In this document: in pieces, positions 10,813-21,664 of the stretch | Position numbering within the stretch: the stretch's first letter is position 1 | How the letters are laid out: each line of letters starts with the position of its first letter | Source of the DNA: Echria macrotheca | Lineage: Eukaryota; Ascomycota; Sordariomycetes; Sordariales; Schizotheciaceae | Assembly: GCA_030411725.1 (NCBI GenBank) | Contig: MU839834.1 | Location: 1 to 64,000, forward strand | Direction of reading: 5' to 3' | DNA length: 64,000 nucleotides | The notes under the pieces: model-generated | What the model was told of the DNA's origin: nothing | Databases searched by the model: none | The model's input: the letters and a program-made list of their open reading frames with translations, nothing else | Translations under genes and position numbers: made by a program

Positions 10813-13543
10813 TCACATCCAAAGCCGAATTGTCCCGTCGGCTCCGGCGCTGACGCACCATGGCTCTCTCGGATGCCAGTCCATGTCCAGTACTCCGAGT
10901 TTGCTGACCACCTTGTGCCCCTTCAAGACCTTGACCGGGACGATGGTAGGGTTCTCGAGCTGGTCATTCGGCACCTTTCCGTGGAAGATTTGCAGCGTAC
11001 CATCGTCGCTAGCGTCGGCGAATAGAGGGAGACCACCCTTGTGGAAGCGAACGGTCCGAACGGCCTCGCTGTGGAACCGCATGGTCTTATAGGGTCGGTT
11101 TGAGAGGTCGAGGTCGTGCCACAACAGCCGCTTATCGTAACTACCAACAATCAAGTTATCACCACCCGAGTGGATATCAAACGAGGAGATCCTATCAGAC
11201 CGAGCGGTTAGTGCATCCATTTCCGAAATGGCCAGGAAGAACCCGAGAACGTACCACTTTGCGCCCGGCTGGACGACCTTGACCAGCTCCAGCTTCTGCA
11301 AATCATAACACCTGATGGTCCTTTGCGTGGCGACGAAGAACAGGGGGCGCAGCGGATGGAAGGCAGCAGTCTGTGCAAGCCCTGATAGCTTTCGGAACGG
11401 TATCTGTGTGAGATGTTTTGACAGAGTATGGATGGCCACGGAGCTTCGCTGTCCGGATGGGGAAACGGTTGCGAAGTGGTCTCCACGCCTGTGCCAGTTG
11501 ATGACTTTAACTGTCGACCTCACTGTTATCCTGAGAAGGACACCTTCGTCTTCCAGCTTAGCACCGGGGCGAGCCCATTTGGCAGGGGGTTCTTTCCCGG
11601 GGGCTGTTTGTTGTTGACCGTTGGTGGCATATCCGAAACCTGCGGCTAGAATTTCGCGACTGGCCTGGTCGAGCGCCGGGGCCACACTTGCATGGCTCGG
11701 GACCATGAGGTAAATATCTTCGCCCGCGGCTGCAGCAAGGATGAACGAATCCTTAAGCGGTCTCCACCGAACCGTGTTGACAGCCTCGTCGCTGCTCAAC
11801 TTGACTGACCAAACTTGTCGGCCTGTCAACAGCTCCCAGACACGAACTGTCCCATCATCACCGCCGCTAGCCACCGCGACGCCAGTCTACCTGGTCAGCT
11901 TTGAATATCTTCTAGGTTCTGTCCAGAACTTACAGGATCAATGGCGACACTCCGTACGCGACCCTCGTGGCCACGGAAAATCGTTTGCGCAACTGTTGGG
12001 AAGGGCTTGAGCTCGGAGGGCGAGGGCAGTTTCGGAAGCAAAGAGTTCGGGTCGATGTTGAGCCTGTTTTTCCGAACACGGGGAGCCAGATACAAGTCCT
12101 GGTGCTGGTTAGCTTCGTCCTCGACAGCGCGTGCATATGATATACCATTGATCTCTCGAACCTTTCCTTCACAAGGCTATCCCAGGCCGGGACTTTTCTG
12201 AGGGCGCCAAATTTCTGTGGTAGATAATCCTTCTCCCGCTCTTCCGGGTCTAGTTTCTCCCATTCCTCGCGCTCTTCTTTGGTGCTGTGATGCTGTCAGC
12301 AGGCGCACTACCACAAGGCCTGGAGCACTTACGGTAGGTATTCCTCGGGGGGGTTGTAACTGAGATCATAACCAGGTGGCGGCAGTTTAGGGGCAGGAAT
12401 GTGCATGGGGTTTGCCTCCTGAGGTTCCTCGTTCTGCCAGAGATCAAAGTGGACCTCTTCCTGTTCTTCCTCCTCCTTCTCGCGCTCCTCTGGGGGCTTG
12501 TACGGTAATATTCTACCTTCTCGGATGGCACGAACCAATTTCATAACTTGCTTGGCTTCGTGCTTGGAGGGAAGGAATCGGCGTTTCGGCTCAGGGGCGG
12601 CACTCAGTGCTATAGCCAGTTAGTCAAATCCTCGACTGATACCAGCCTACTCACGCATTTTCTCCTCAATGGAAGTAAAGTATTCTACCGTTTCGGGATA
12701 CGGGTCGTGCAAGTCATCAGGGAGCAAACCCATCTGGACACGACGAACCAGCTCCAGCTCCTCCTGGCTGAGGATGGTTAGCTACCGGTGGCCACCCATG
12801 GGATTTATCTTACCTCAAATTGAGAGGATTACCGGTATTGATATCCGTCAGACCTGTCCAGCCCTTTGGTACCTCAATGCTGTCGAGCAGGTTCTGTAGG
12901 GCATCGCCCGTGGCCGGACGCATGATTTTCTTGCCATTGATATCGTACCCAATGTGTGGGTAGCTGCGAAACTAGTCAACCTCAGGTATTGCGACAGAAA
13001 AGGCCGAATTACCTGTCATAGAAACTCAATGGGATGTTTCCTATGGTGTTGACCGGCCCCTGCGCGTCAGAGTCGTCGGAATCGTAGACAGGGTCGATTT
13101 CACTGCGTCCATGTCAGCATCGTCCTCACCATACCGCGCGCGGTACGGGCCACAAACTCGTAGACATAGCGCTCGTTTCCATTGGCGTCCTTTTCAATTC
13201 GGTAATTCCTGTCCTCGGTATCCTCCTCCTTCCTCTTGGGGTCCACTCCAGGCTCTTCGATTTCGAGTTCGGTCTCCCTGAGAAGTTTGCTGATAGCCTC
13301 CTCGCCGTCCACATCGGAGGGAATATCGTCGCTCAAAAGCGCATCATCGTCGTCAGCATCCTTCTCGCTTGCACTCTCATCCTCGTCGTCCTGGTCGTGG
13401 GCGTCTTCTTCCGAATCAAGATCGTTGAAGTCGTCGTCGCTCTGCGACAGCACTCCGTCAAACGCTCCATCGGCAAGCTCGTCTTCTGACTCGGACTCGG
13501 TTTCGCGGGATTTCCGCTTCTTCTCGACCAGTTTGGACCCCAT
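10813..13543 (-). CDS. ERB1: Ribosome biogenesis protein ERB1 (BOP1 homologue)
   Basis: ERB1 is a nucleolar member of the Nop7-Erb1-Ytm1 (PeBoW) complex needed for 27S pre-rRNA processing and 60S maturation. Nine exons: 13158-13543, 13013-13102, 12814-12963, 12655-12767, 12333-12609, 12146-12284, 11934-12098, 11255-11886 and 10813-11191 (776 aa). The N-terminus has a basic KKRK patch and a long Asp/Glu/Ser tract (residues ~15-90). The BOP1 N-terminal domain follows ([17 protein letters not shown], then [12 protein letters not shown] and [17 protein letters not shown]). The C-terminal half is a WD40 propeller ([37 protein letters not shown]). The upstream frame to 13615 starts at TTG, so the first ATG (13543) is chosen. 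The last intron (11192-11254) is 63 nt with no stop codon. An 80-bp sequence 52 bp upstream of the ATG recurs at 29979. Confidence 0.93.
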
Positions 13544-13594
13544 TTTGTGTCGGTCAACTGTTTCTGCGGTGTTGCTGCGACTGGCTCTGGAAAT

Positions 13595-13673
13595 TTCATG
13601 AACCAAGTGGGACAACTTTTTTTTCTGCCAGCCTTACAGCTCTGGCGGGGCCTTTAGCGCCTTCACCGCCTGG
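13595..13673. repeat. 79-bp direct repeat, left copy (ERB1 5' region)
   Basis: This segment begins TTCATGAACCAAGTGG and ends TTCACCGCCTGG. It matches 29979-30058 in the same orientation except for one substitution and one inserted base near its right end (AGCGCC versus AGCACCC). It lies 52 bp upstream of the ERB1 ATG, in its 5' UTR or promoter. The sequences outside the two copies do not match. Confidence 0.95.
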
Positions 13674-14928
13674 CTGCGGCATCCACCAATCAGAGCCCAG
13701 CGCACAGACCCATATTTATCATCCATCCTCGAACCCCGCCACCCCACGTCCTAGCAACTGGATCGCGAGGTCAACTCTTGGAGATAAATACATTTATGCC
13801 CTCCCATTCCCATTCCCGATTTTATTTTTCTTTCTTTCCTGAAATTCGGGAAACAAAAAAAATACGATTAGATATTAGATATTGCCGATATTGCCGATAG
13901 ATTGAGGCCTCTGTCAGGAGGAGCTCCCCAGAATTTCAACCCCCGAAGGGAATCGAACCCGGGGCCTTTCCTGGGCGCCGCTTTCCAGGGAGGGGAGGGA
14001 TGCCTTCGGGAAGGTCCGGGTCATATAATAAATGCACCATACCGCCGTCGAGTCCCTCAACTGCAGCGGTACCGACCCGGCGACCCCCACGGCGCCACTA
14101 CCTGACACTGGGAGGACATGGTAAATACCCTTATATACTGCACCACCACCACCACCACCACCACCACCACCCGTTTTTGGCAGCAACACATTTTTGCAAC
14201 GCAACCACCAAAATAATAATTTGAAATTGAAGATGCATTCGCATCAATGCACTGCAGGATTTTGTCTTTTTTTCTCAACTGTTAAAAAAAAAAAAACCAC
14301 CCAGAAAGGTACATCACAACAGCAGCAAACCTTTCGTAACTGCGCGCATCCCCACTCACGAAAGCCATTACGATTTAAATAGCCGAGTCGTCCCTCGCCA
14401 CGGTTCTGCCTTCCGAAAAAACCATTAATCACCTTTTGCATTTTCAGGAGGGGCCTCAAACTCATTCTCTTCACAGCGTGCTACCTCAACTACCTATACC
14501 CTGTTAAAGCACCAAAATGTGACCAAAAGAGAGGGATAGTCTTAACAGGTCTAGGTTCTGAGGTTCACTTTGCCCCTGAAGCAAATGTTACACCCGGGCA
14601 ACTTCTCAGGCGCTGCTAGGAAAAGCTCCCAAGGCTCCATTCTCCACAGACTGGCTGATTTCTCTCCTCGTGCAGAATATATTACCCTAATCATCATCAG
14701 GTCATCAATATATACATCTCCAGCCATCGCATACAATTACCGCACCTTCCCCTCGAAAAAATTTTTCTTGGCAACTACTGTTACGTCCGCTAACAGTGGG
14801 CCTGGGGTGTGCCACCCAGGCAGCCAGAAAAGCCTAGGCCTTGCGCCTTACCCTGATACTCGTGCTATCACGTACGAAAAACCACGATTGCGTGGCTCAC
14901 CCCCAACCTCGCAATTAACCCTCAAACA

Positions 14929-14992
14929 GCGCGTACGATACTCTTGATGGATTAAATTATCCAGGGAAGGATTAAGAGTATCGCCTACGCGC
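14929..14992. repeat. Imperfect inverted repeat (hairpin)
   Basis: The left arm, GCGCGTA-CGATACTCTT (14929-14945), pairs with the right arm AAGAGTATCG-CC-TACGCGC (14974-14992), with a 2-nt bulge around a 28-nt AT-rich spacer. The spacer is itself partly palindromic. This may be the end of a decayed element. Confidence 0.7.
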
Positions 14993-15145
14993 GCGCGTAT
15001 CCAACAATGCGCAATAAAGACGCTCGCCGGGCCCTTTAGAGCCTAGGTTACCCGGCAACAAAATTCGAAGCTCGATTCGGTACGAACGACGAACGAACGA
15101 CGAACAATGATTAAACAAGTATAAATACTTTCCCGAGGGGTTTTT

Positions 15146-15179
15146 AGCTTATACGAGTTTGTGAGCTTGCTCGTAAGCT
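15146..15179. repeat. Imperfect inverted repeat
   Basis: AGCTTATACGAG (15146-15157) pairs with CTCGTAAGCT (15170-15179) across a 12-nt loop, with a 2-nt gap. The left arm also recurs directly as AGCTTATACAAG at 15177-15188. It sits in the AT-rich decayed stretch. Confidence 0.65.
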
Positions 15180-15741
15180 TATACAAGTAGTTTTCCAATC
15201 AGCACCCCCTCTTCAATCGAATTTAAGAGCGCTCCGAAGCCTGGGTGAGTAGCGTGGGATTTAGCTTGGATTTAAGGCCTTTGGTACGAGAAAATACGGT
15301 GTGGAAATCCAGGGAGGAAAATGAGCCTAAGCTGAAACTGGAGTTAGCTAGGCGTAATGGTAGAGATTTTACTTCTACCGAAACTGGGCGTATTGCCTTA
15401 TGCCTTTGGCTATGAGTTGCTGTATAGGCATCTATGTATATAGTATAGGACCTAGCTTAGCACGCCCTAATATACCTTTGTAGGTGTCTTCGCCGGAGCC
15501 TTTGGCTCCCCCGGGCGCTAAATGGAACTCACTCACTCTCTCACGCACACAATTACCGAGATAGACAGGAGGCATCTTTCGGTGATGGAGTACGGTACCA
15601 TACCCGCGGCCCGATGGCTATCGTGGATTAAACAACACGGCGATATTTTCGAGCTCGAGAAGTGCGTTCCAGTTTGTGATCTTTGTAAGGTCATATTTCA
15701 GCAAACCCTTACACCAGACATAGAGCATGTGTTATTATCCA

Positions 15742-17686
15742 TTAGTCGTCGGCGCCGGGATCCACGAAATCCGGATTCCTGCGATAGAGCTCCGCGTCAT
15801 ACGTCTCCTTGCCCACCGGCACGTCCAGCGCTGGCAGGAGAAGCTTGCAGTTGGCGCACGGCAGCCGGAACAGCCCCTGCTTGCGCCCATCATTCACCTT
15901 TGTGAGCGCGCCCCAGGTGAAACCCGATCCCAGCGACGACGTCTGGCCCTTTGTGAAGGCTCTGATCTCCATTGCCAATCCGTTGACGCACGAAGCGGGG
16001 TTCTGGGTGGCGAGCCGACGGGCTGCGCAAGTTTTAGGCCTGGGTAACGATTAGTTAGTCCTTAGGTATATAGAGTGTTTTAGAGAGAGTAGTGCTTACA
16101 TGAGCCCAGACACAGGATGGGTCTCTGCGCAGCGGCCGAACCGCGACTTCATCCCGCTCGCAAACTTGAGAGACTCCTCCTCGGCGGACACCCACCAATA
16201 GATCCGGTGCGCCATCTGGAACATGTTGTCCCGCGTGGCTGTCGTCCACAGAGCCGTCCACAGCACTTCAGCAGCGGCGAGCCGCGTCGGGATGGGCACC
16301 TCGGCCGTGAAGTCGAGATCCGATGTCTGCGTGGCAGGATCAGGCTTGACAAGGTAGTAGTGGGGCACATAGTAGACGGAGAAGAGCTCCTTGAAAGCAG
16401 CTTCGAGCTTGTTGATGTCGTCTTGCTGTGTTGGCAGCACACCCAGGTTGCCCCAGACGATGCGCATAACGCTGCTCAGTGCCTGGCGCAGCGTCGTTCG
16501 GAGGGCAGCCTTCTTGTTGTCCAGGATCATGTCCCTAGGGAGGGCATCGATCGGGGGCAGCGGCGGCTTGATCGCCTCGTAGGGCTCTCGCATTGCCTTG
16601 TCGGCCACATCGACAGCCGCGGAGACTATCGTCTGGTCGATCGTGGCCCAGGTCTCTACAAGTGATAGAGCCAGTGTCTCAGGAAGCAGCCTGTTGAGAT
16701 CCCCGGTGTCGGCGTTGGCGAGCGCCTCGCTCCTCAAGACGCCCAGCAAGAGCTTCTCGACCTCTTCCTGGAGGGTGGGAGCCATGAAGAACTGCGGATC
16801 CGTCGTGGGTGGGACGACTCTTGGCGGGTCGAAGGAGGCCAGCGGGGGATCGAGGAGGGTCTCCTTCCGCCAGGCGTTCATGAGCCTCCGCTTCTGCAGG
16901 GCGTCGACACCGGCTACTCCGAGGTTGGAGCCGGTCACATATGTGCTGCCGAGCAGATAATGGGGCAACCCGGCCGGCTGACCATCATCCACGAACCACA
17001 TGGCGCAGCTCATGAGCGGGACTACCATGACGTTGCCCTTGTTGCCGCCGTAGGGCTCGGTGCCGCGGATCTCCTCGTAGATGTACGCGAGGTAGATGCA
17101 TCTCGACAAGGCGGCTAGTAAGGGCAGGACCCACTGCCTCACGAGGGAAGGCTTTGGGTTGATGTCCGCCGGCGGGTTGCTGAGATACGTAGGCGGCTGG
17201 GCCACGCTGAAGATGTATGCGAGAGCCGCAGGGCCATCGACGATTGGGATCTTGCCAACTCCGAAGGTTACCGGGATAGGGTCGAGCTGAGGCTTAGAAG
17301 AGACAGGCTCACCCGGCTGGGGCATCGGTATAGACTTCATACGAATCATGGGCCGCTTTCGTACTCTTCATATACCTAGTTAGATCATCATCGTTTGATC
17401 CTCGTTTCTTCAACGACGAGTAAACCGAGACTTACGCAGTTGGCACCTCAGGAAGCGGGAAGAAGGCCTCGAGTAACTTGAGCACATCCTCCTTGTGTTG
17501 CGCCGCGTCGATGCCAACATCCTTACCGTCACGCAAATCCTTGTGAAATTTATCGAGCCAAGTGTAGAACGCCTTGACGGACTCACGGAGGGTGTTGCCA
17601 TTGTTGAAGATGAGGGTTGGCGTGAGAGCGGAGTCACCAGCGAAGACAGAAAAATCAGACCAAGTGTCCTCGTACGGCTCAGCCAT
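15742..17686 (-). CDS. Deaminase-fold protein, 604 aa
   Basis: Three exons (17436-17686, 16100-17365, 15742-16039) join in phase (GTAAGT and GTAAGC donors, CTAAC branch sites) to 604 residues. The C-terminal ~120 residues carry the zinc-site signature of the nucleotide/nucleic-acid deaminase superfamily: Cys496-Ala-Glu498, and 68 residues later Pro566-Cys567-x-x-Cys570 (LPCANC). Cys496, Cys567 and Cys570 would hold zinc and Glu498 would be the proton shuttle. The CxE form, rather than HxE, is typical of bacterial-toxin-related deaminases such as YwqJ-like families, some of which are known in fungi. The first ~490 residues are helix-rich, with no domain I recognise, signal peptide or clear membrane span. 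Splicing is supported because exon 2 encodes CAE and exon 3 encodes PCxxC; neither alone would make the site. The substrate (DNA, RNA, free base) is unknown. It is the leftmost gene of the accessory block. Confidence 0.78.
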
Positions 17687-18297
17687 GTTGAAGTGCTTCA
17701 GCAGATGCTTTACAGTAGCATGTCTGACAATGTCAGTGGTGCATTATATGAGCAAGGACTTGCCGCGGAAACGTATGTCTTCCAAGTCTACCCCAACATA
17801 CAATCCATCTTTGCCCTGTTTTGGTACCTACGTAGGTACCATTAGATGAATGCAGAGGTGTATGCAGTTTGGCCCCTGTCCTCGGATACCTATCCACAGC
17901 CCATAGCGCGTCCCGGGGCCCGCATCGGTGCTCAACGGCCTAGTTAACTAGTGGCGGCTCCAGCCCCTGGCCGATGCATCATCTACCGGACAGGTCTAGC
18001 GTACGACTTCGTCTCAGCTGAGTGAATGCTGTCTTAGTTCATCCCACAGTATCACACATCCCAAAGGTCCAGACCGCGTATGAAATGTTACTTTGGCAAA
18101 GTCATCTGCAGTCCAAGAAGGCATCAACGAAAGAGGTCTAGTCTGCAGCTTAGTTCTGAGCTGAACTTTGCTTTCCCCCGCTTCGAGTGGGCATACCACT
18201 TCTTCGACATCAGGCCTCTCCACAGCATTCGCTCTTCTCCAACCTCCCACTAGCAGTCTTCCTCAGGATCGAGTCCTTTCAGACATCCACTGCTCCC
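17687..18297. other. Divergent promoter region, deaminase gene / paralogue A
   Basis: No gene is supported. This 611-bp spacer separates two divergently transcribed genes of the block and must hold both promoters. A TACCTACGTAGGTA palindrome lies at about 17826-17839. I see no clear TATA element. Confidence 0.5.
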
Positions 18298-19255
18298 ATG
18301 GCGCCGCTCGTCATCACTATCAACAACAAGTCCCAGGGCACCGCCTCTTATGGCGTCTATGCCGAGCCCCCAGCCATCTCCCCCAGAGTGGCAGCCACAA
18401 CGCGCATCATCGCGTGCGCCCACGGCGTCCCGAGCGGTCAGGGCCAAGCGACCATCATCCTGTCCAAGAACCTGATCGCTACTTGTGGTATTTACAATAT
18501 CAGCTCCGACGTCACCGACCCTCCTGATCCGAAGCGCAAAACAGTAGGCACCGGCGTGGAGATTATCGACCAGCGACACGTCGACGTGACGTACAAGGAG
18601 ACGGACGGCAAGATTGTTAGCGGTACTTGTCTCGAGGTCGACAGCTCGAGCGGGACGCCTACTTTCGTGAGGCCGGCGTATCCAGCTCCCGCCGTCGTGG
18701 GGGCTTTCTCCGTGAAGATGAGGACAGACTTTACTCCACAGCAAGCAGCGTCGCGTGAGTGCCTTGACTGCCTAACCTAGTTTTGTAAAGATAAAGTGTC
18801 CTCTGCTGACATGTTGCGAATGGTATCCAGAGAGATTCTTTGTCGGCTACAGCTGCTCCGTTCGACAAGACATCGGCACCTACGCCACCTTCGTCCCGAG
18901 CCCAGGCCAGACATACCAGATCATACCCTCGAACAAGTTCTACGTCACCCTCGGCACCTTCAGCGTCCGCGACGTCGTCAAGCTGCCCGATCATCTGCCC
19001 GCTCCCGACACCGTCGTCGTCGACTTTGACGAGCTGGCGACCGACCAGGTGACGCTGGTCCACGACTCGTACGGCAAACTCAACCTGCAGGCCACGCCGG
19101 CGTTGCCGAGGAACGCATTGCTTGTGTCGGCCCCTTTGACAGCAGCCTCCTTCAGAGTCTCTGCGATGGTGGAAGACGAGTTTGATGACATGACGAGCGT
19201 GACCTCTGGACGAGACACGCCGCAGGACTCACAGTCGACATTTTCACAGTCGTAG
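18298..19255 (+). CDS. Beta-rich protein, paralogue A, 293 aa
   Basis: Two exons (18298-18754, 18831-19255; donor GTGAGT, phase 1) give 293 residues from an ATG in good context (CTCCCATGGCG). There is no signal peptide. It resembles the neighbouring gene at 20903 in layout: an N-terminal VITINNKSQG segment corresponds to YTISVTNQSG, the following YAEPP corresponds to FNEPP, and VGAFSVK corresponds to LGAFCIN. A phase-1 intron lies at the equivalent place, just before a hydrophobic strand (RFFVGYS / GWVIGLG). This copy has a C-terminal tail of about 40 residues rich in Ser, Thr and acidic residues that the other lacks. Its stop is 56 bp from the stop of the convergent gene at 19312. I do not recognise the family; secondary structure looks all-beta. 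Confidence 0.75.
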
Positions 19256-19311
19256 GGCGTATTGCAGTTCATCGTGGTAAATATTGAAAGCATTGAAGGA
19301 AAGCAAGCTGG

Positions 19312-19745
19312 CTACCGTGGCGTGATTTGATACTGCACAGTAACCTGAGCCCAGTCGTATGTTTCCGTCTGCACCTGGTAGACGACCTCTTTCAGCTCGA
19401 GACTCTGCGTGAGCCGATACATCTCGTTGGCCGCCTCGTCGAAGAGGAAGAAGGCACCGGTCGCGTCGGTGAGGAGAAACTTGTCGCCGCCGCCGCTGTT
19501 GTCCGGTTTCACGAGGACCGGCTTGAGGCCCGTGAGGTTATAGCTCGCCTCGAGGCCTGGGGACTCTGTTTGATGTTAGTAATAGGGTAGTAGCCCAGGG
19601 AACGCCTACCTTGGTCCGACGAGAAATATGTGTCCAGCCTCATGTCGGCCGGGTCATTGGACCACATGGACCACGATTTTGGCGCCAAGGCACCCAAGTT
19701 GACGTATCTATCCGTGCTGGTTGTTGTGGTCGGATCTGAAGACAT
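19312..19745 (-). CDS. Small orphan protein, 129 aa
   Basis: Two exons (19610-19745, 19312-19565) join GTAGGC to CAG in phase 1, with a TTACTAAC branch site close to the acceptor, giving 129 residues. The upstream frame lacks an earlier ATG. The product is hydrophilic, with no signal peptide. An NLGALAPKSW segment opens it, and its C-terminal half (FLLTDATGAFFLFDEAANEMYRL and the strand-like VVYQVQTETY) looks like a small alpha/beta or beta-sandwich fold. It is convergent with paralogue A. I do not recognise it. Size and position leave open a regulatory or protective partner of a neighbour, which is speculation. Confidence 0.65.
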
Positions 19746-20902
19746 GTTGGGTAGGCTTGGTAGGAGGTAGTTGCCGACAAGGTCTTGCGACAGCAACGAA
19801 GGGCGGCTCTCAAGTACGACACAAAATCGATCGCGGGGAACCTGGAAGTCTCGGATCAGAATGTCGGAGAAGCACAGTGGGAGAATCGGTTCAGCTGCAA
19901 ACGTTCATGCTCTAGTTCCCAGAAAGGTTAGCTTTCCCCACTAGACGCATCGCCACCTGCGGTCCGGCCCGCAGCGGCTGGGGGACCTGCAGGTCGTCAC
20001 AGAAAACTCCAACAACTATTGCCCAGACTACCCGTAGTGCCGTACTATCGTTTCTACCTACACCGCAAAATGCAAAACAATCCAGGTCCGCACCCTTTTT
20101 GCTATGTAATTGGCCTGTCTTACTAGCGTGTTTTCTTTCGCCCGTTAACGCTCCAACCCGCCACCGCTTAATTCAACACCGCGTAATTCAATTCAATCAA
20201 ATCAACCAAATAACTAGCCTCTATTTCTGCGCCTTTTCTTCTTACGCAATAGACCAAGATAATCATATCCCTGAAGTTCCAAGACTTTCTTGAGTCCCTT
20301 CCAGGTTAGTTCTGAGGCTCGGCCGCTCTGGAGATGGTGTGTCATGGTCTTATTGGTTGCAAAGGAGATGGCAAACGACAAGATCTAGCTCCGTACAGGT
20401 CTCATGCTTGGAGGGCCTGAGTTCGGACGACTATCGGGCACTTTCCGTGATGAGGGCAGCAGCATCCGAGCCCAAACATCACCCGTGCTTGATCCCTAGT
20501 CTGGACCTTGACTTGAGTTGGATACATTTCGCGAAGCTGTCTCCTCTCCTCTGCATACTTCTCCACCTCCAAAGCTCGGAGGCTGGCTGAGATATCCGTA
20601 CTCGAGTTCTAGACCGTGTAGCTTCTCAACAACATGTTCAATGGCTGGCTGAACCTGCAGCTTGAAAGAGTTCATCACAGGTCTAGATCTGGTCGGAGCC
20701 GATAGCAACACGTCCCGAGAACACATGAAGATGCCGTCTGGTGGAAACTGTTCTCCGAGGTCGTCTGCTTGGATAGGTATAAAAGACAAGACATCTCCAA
20801 GTTGACAAGACCGAATACCAGCAGACATCAGCCAGCCGCAGCTTCATCTTCACTTGATCACCTATCTCATTCTCCTCCAGACATTCACATTCCGTCGCCA
20901 AG
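19746..20902. other. Intergenic region with GGCTGGCTGA motifs
   Basis: No gene is supported. It holds two copies of GGCTGGCTGA (20581-20590 and 20643-20652), a motif repeated elsewhere in the block, and the TATA element of paralogue B. Confidence 0.55.
20778..20785 (+). promoter_or_regulatory. TATA box of paralogue B
   Basis: TATAAAAG lies 118 bp upstream of the ATG at 20903, followed by a C/A-rich leader (CATCAGCCAGCCGCAGC). Spacing and sequence suit a well-expressed fungal gene. Confidence 0.5.
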
Positions 20903-21664
20903 ATGCCCAACACCTACACCATCTCGGTCACCAACCAGTCGGGCAACACCCAGCAGTATGCGCTCTTCAACGAGCCCCCCAAGGTGACGGCCAACGTGGA
21001 CCCCAAGGTCTGGGTCAACGCCGTCAAGGTCGTCCCCGTCGGCCCCGGCAGCACCGCCAAGTTCACCATCACGTCGCAGTACTACGGCTACGTCGGCTCG
21101 TCGGACGGCAAGCCCGGCCAGGACAACGTCGCCGTCTCCGTGGCGGCGACCAAGCCCATGACGCTCGGCTCCAAGGCGCTCGACGGCACGGCCACACCGG
21201 GCGACACCTGGAACATGGACGTTATCAGTGGCGCGCCGCAGTTTACGACCAAGGGCAACTCGACCGGCAAGCTGGGCGCCTTTTGCATCAACACGGCACC
21301 TGGCACCGACAAGAACAACTTTAGCTTTCAGTCTGCCCAAGAGAGTTAGTCTCCTCTCATTGATCCCAAACAAGTGTATTCTCAGCTAACTTGGAAAACA
21401 AAAACAGATGGCTGGGTCATCGGCCTCGGCAAGATCGTCAACGGCGAGGAGCTGGCCGCGGCCACCATCGTTCCCCAGCCCAACTGCGCCTACCAGGTGC
21501 AGCCCGTCAACATCTGGTACATCACCTACGGCGACTACCAGTCCGGCCAGGTCTGCAACTTTGAGATGACGGGCCTGACCAAGGCCACCGTCGACTTTAC
21601 CTCCGGCACCTCGAACGCCAAGGTGGTCCACAGCGCTGGCGGCCAGATCACCACCCAGGTTTAA
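20903..21664 (+). CDS. Beta-rich protein, paralogue B, 232 aa
   Basis: Two exons (20903-21344, 21408-21664; GTTAGT donor, CTAAC branch, phase 1) give 232 residues. Codon use is strongly C-ending, which suggests high expression. There is no signal peptide or membrane span. Predicted strands dominate, for example YTISVTNQSGNTQQYALF near the start, AKFTITSQYYGYVG, and VNIWYITYGDY near the end. It shares layout and intron position with the gene at 18298 (NEPP/AEPP after the first hairpin, LGAF/VGAF before the intron), so the two arose by duplication. Gly, Asn, Thr and Val are abundant and only three Cys are present. I do not recognise the family. A cytosolic lectin-like, carbohydrate-binding or pore-type role would all be compatible; none is shown. 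Confidence 0.8.

Larger units (their letters stand above)
13674..15741. other. Decayed, repeat-bearing left end of accessory block
   Basis: No intact gene is seen. The stretch contains a (CCA)n microsatellite (about 14142-14171), two imperfect hairpins (listed separately), a tandem ACGAACG tract at about 15080-15105, and AT-rich sequence with frequent TA and few open frames (14850-15500). The latter suggests a relic of a transposable element degraded by C-to-T (RIP-like) mutation. A GGTTCGATTCC B-box word lies on the minus strand at about 13950-13960, without a matching tRNA fold. Confidence 0.5.

Noticed and set aside
13940..13975. Possible tRNA or SINE B-box (GGTTCGATTCC on the minus strand)
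   Set aside because: The B-box word is exact, but no matching T-stem, A-box at proper distance or cloverleaf could be drawn.
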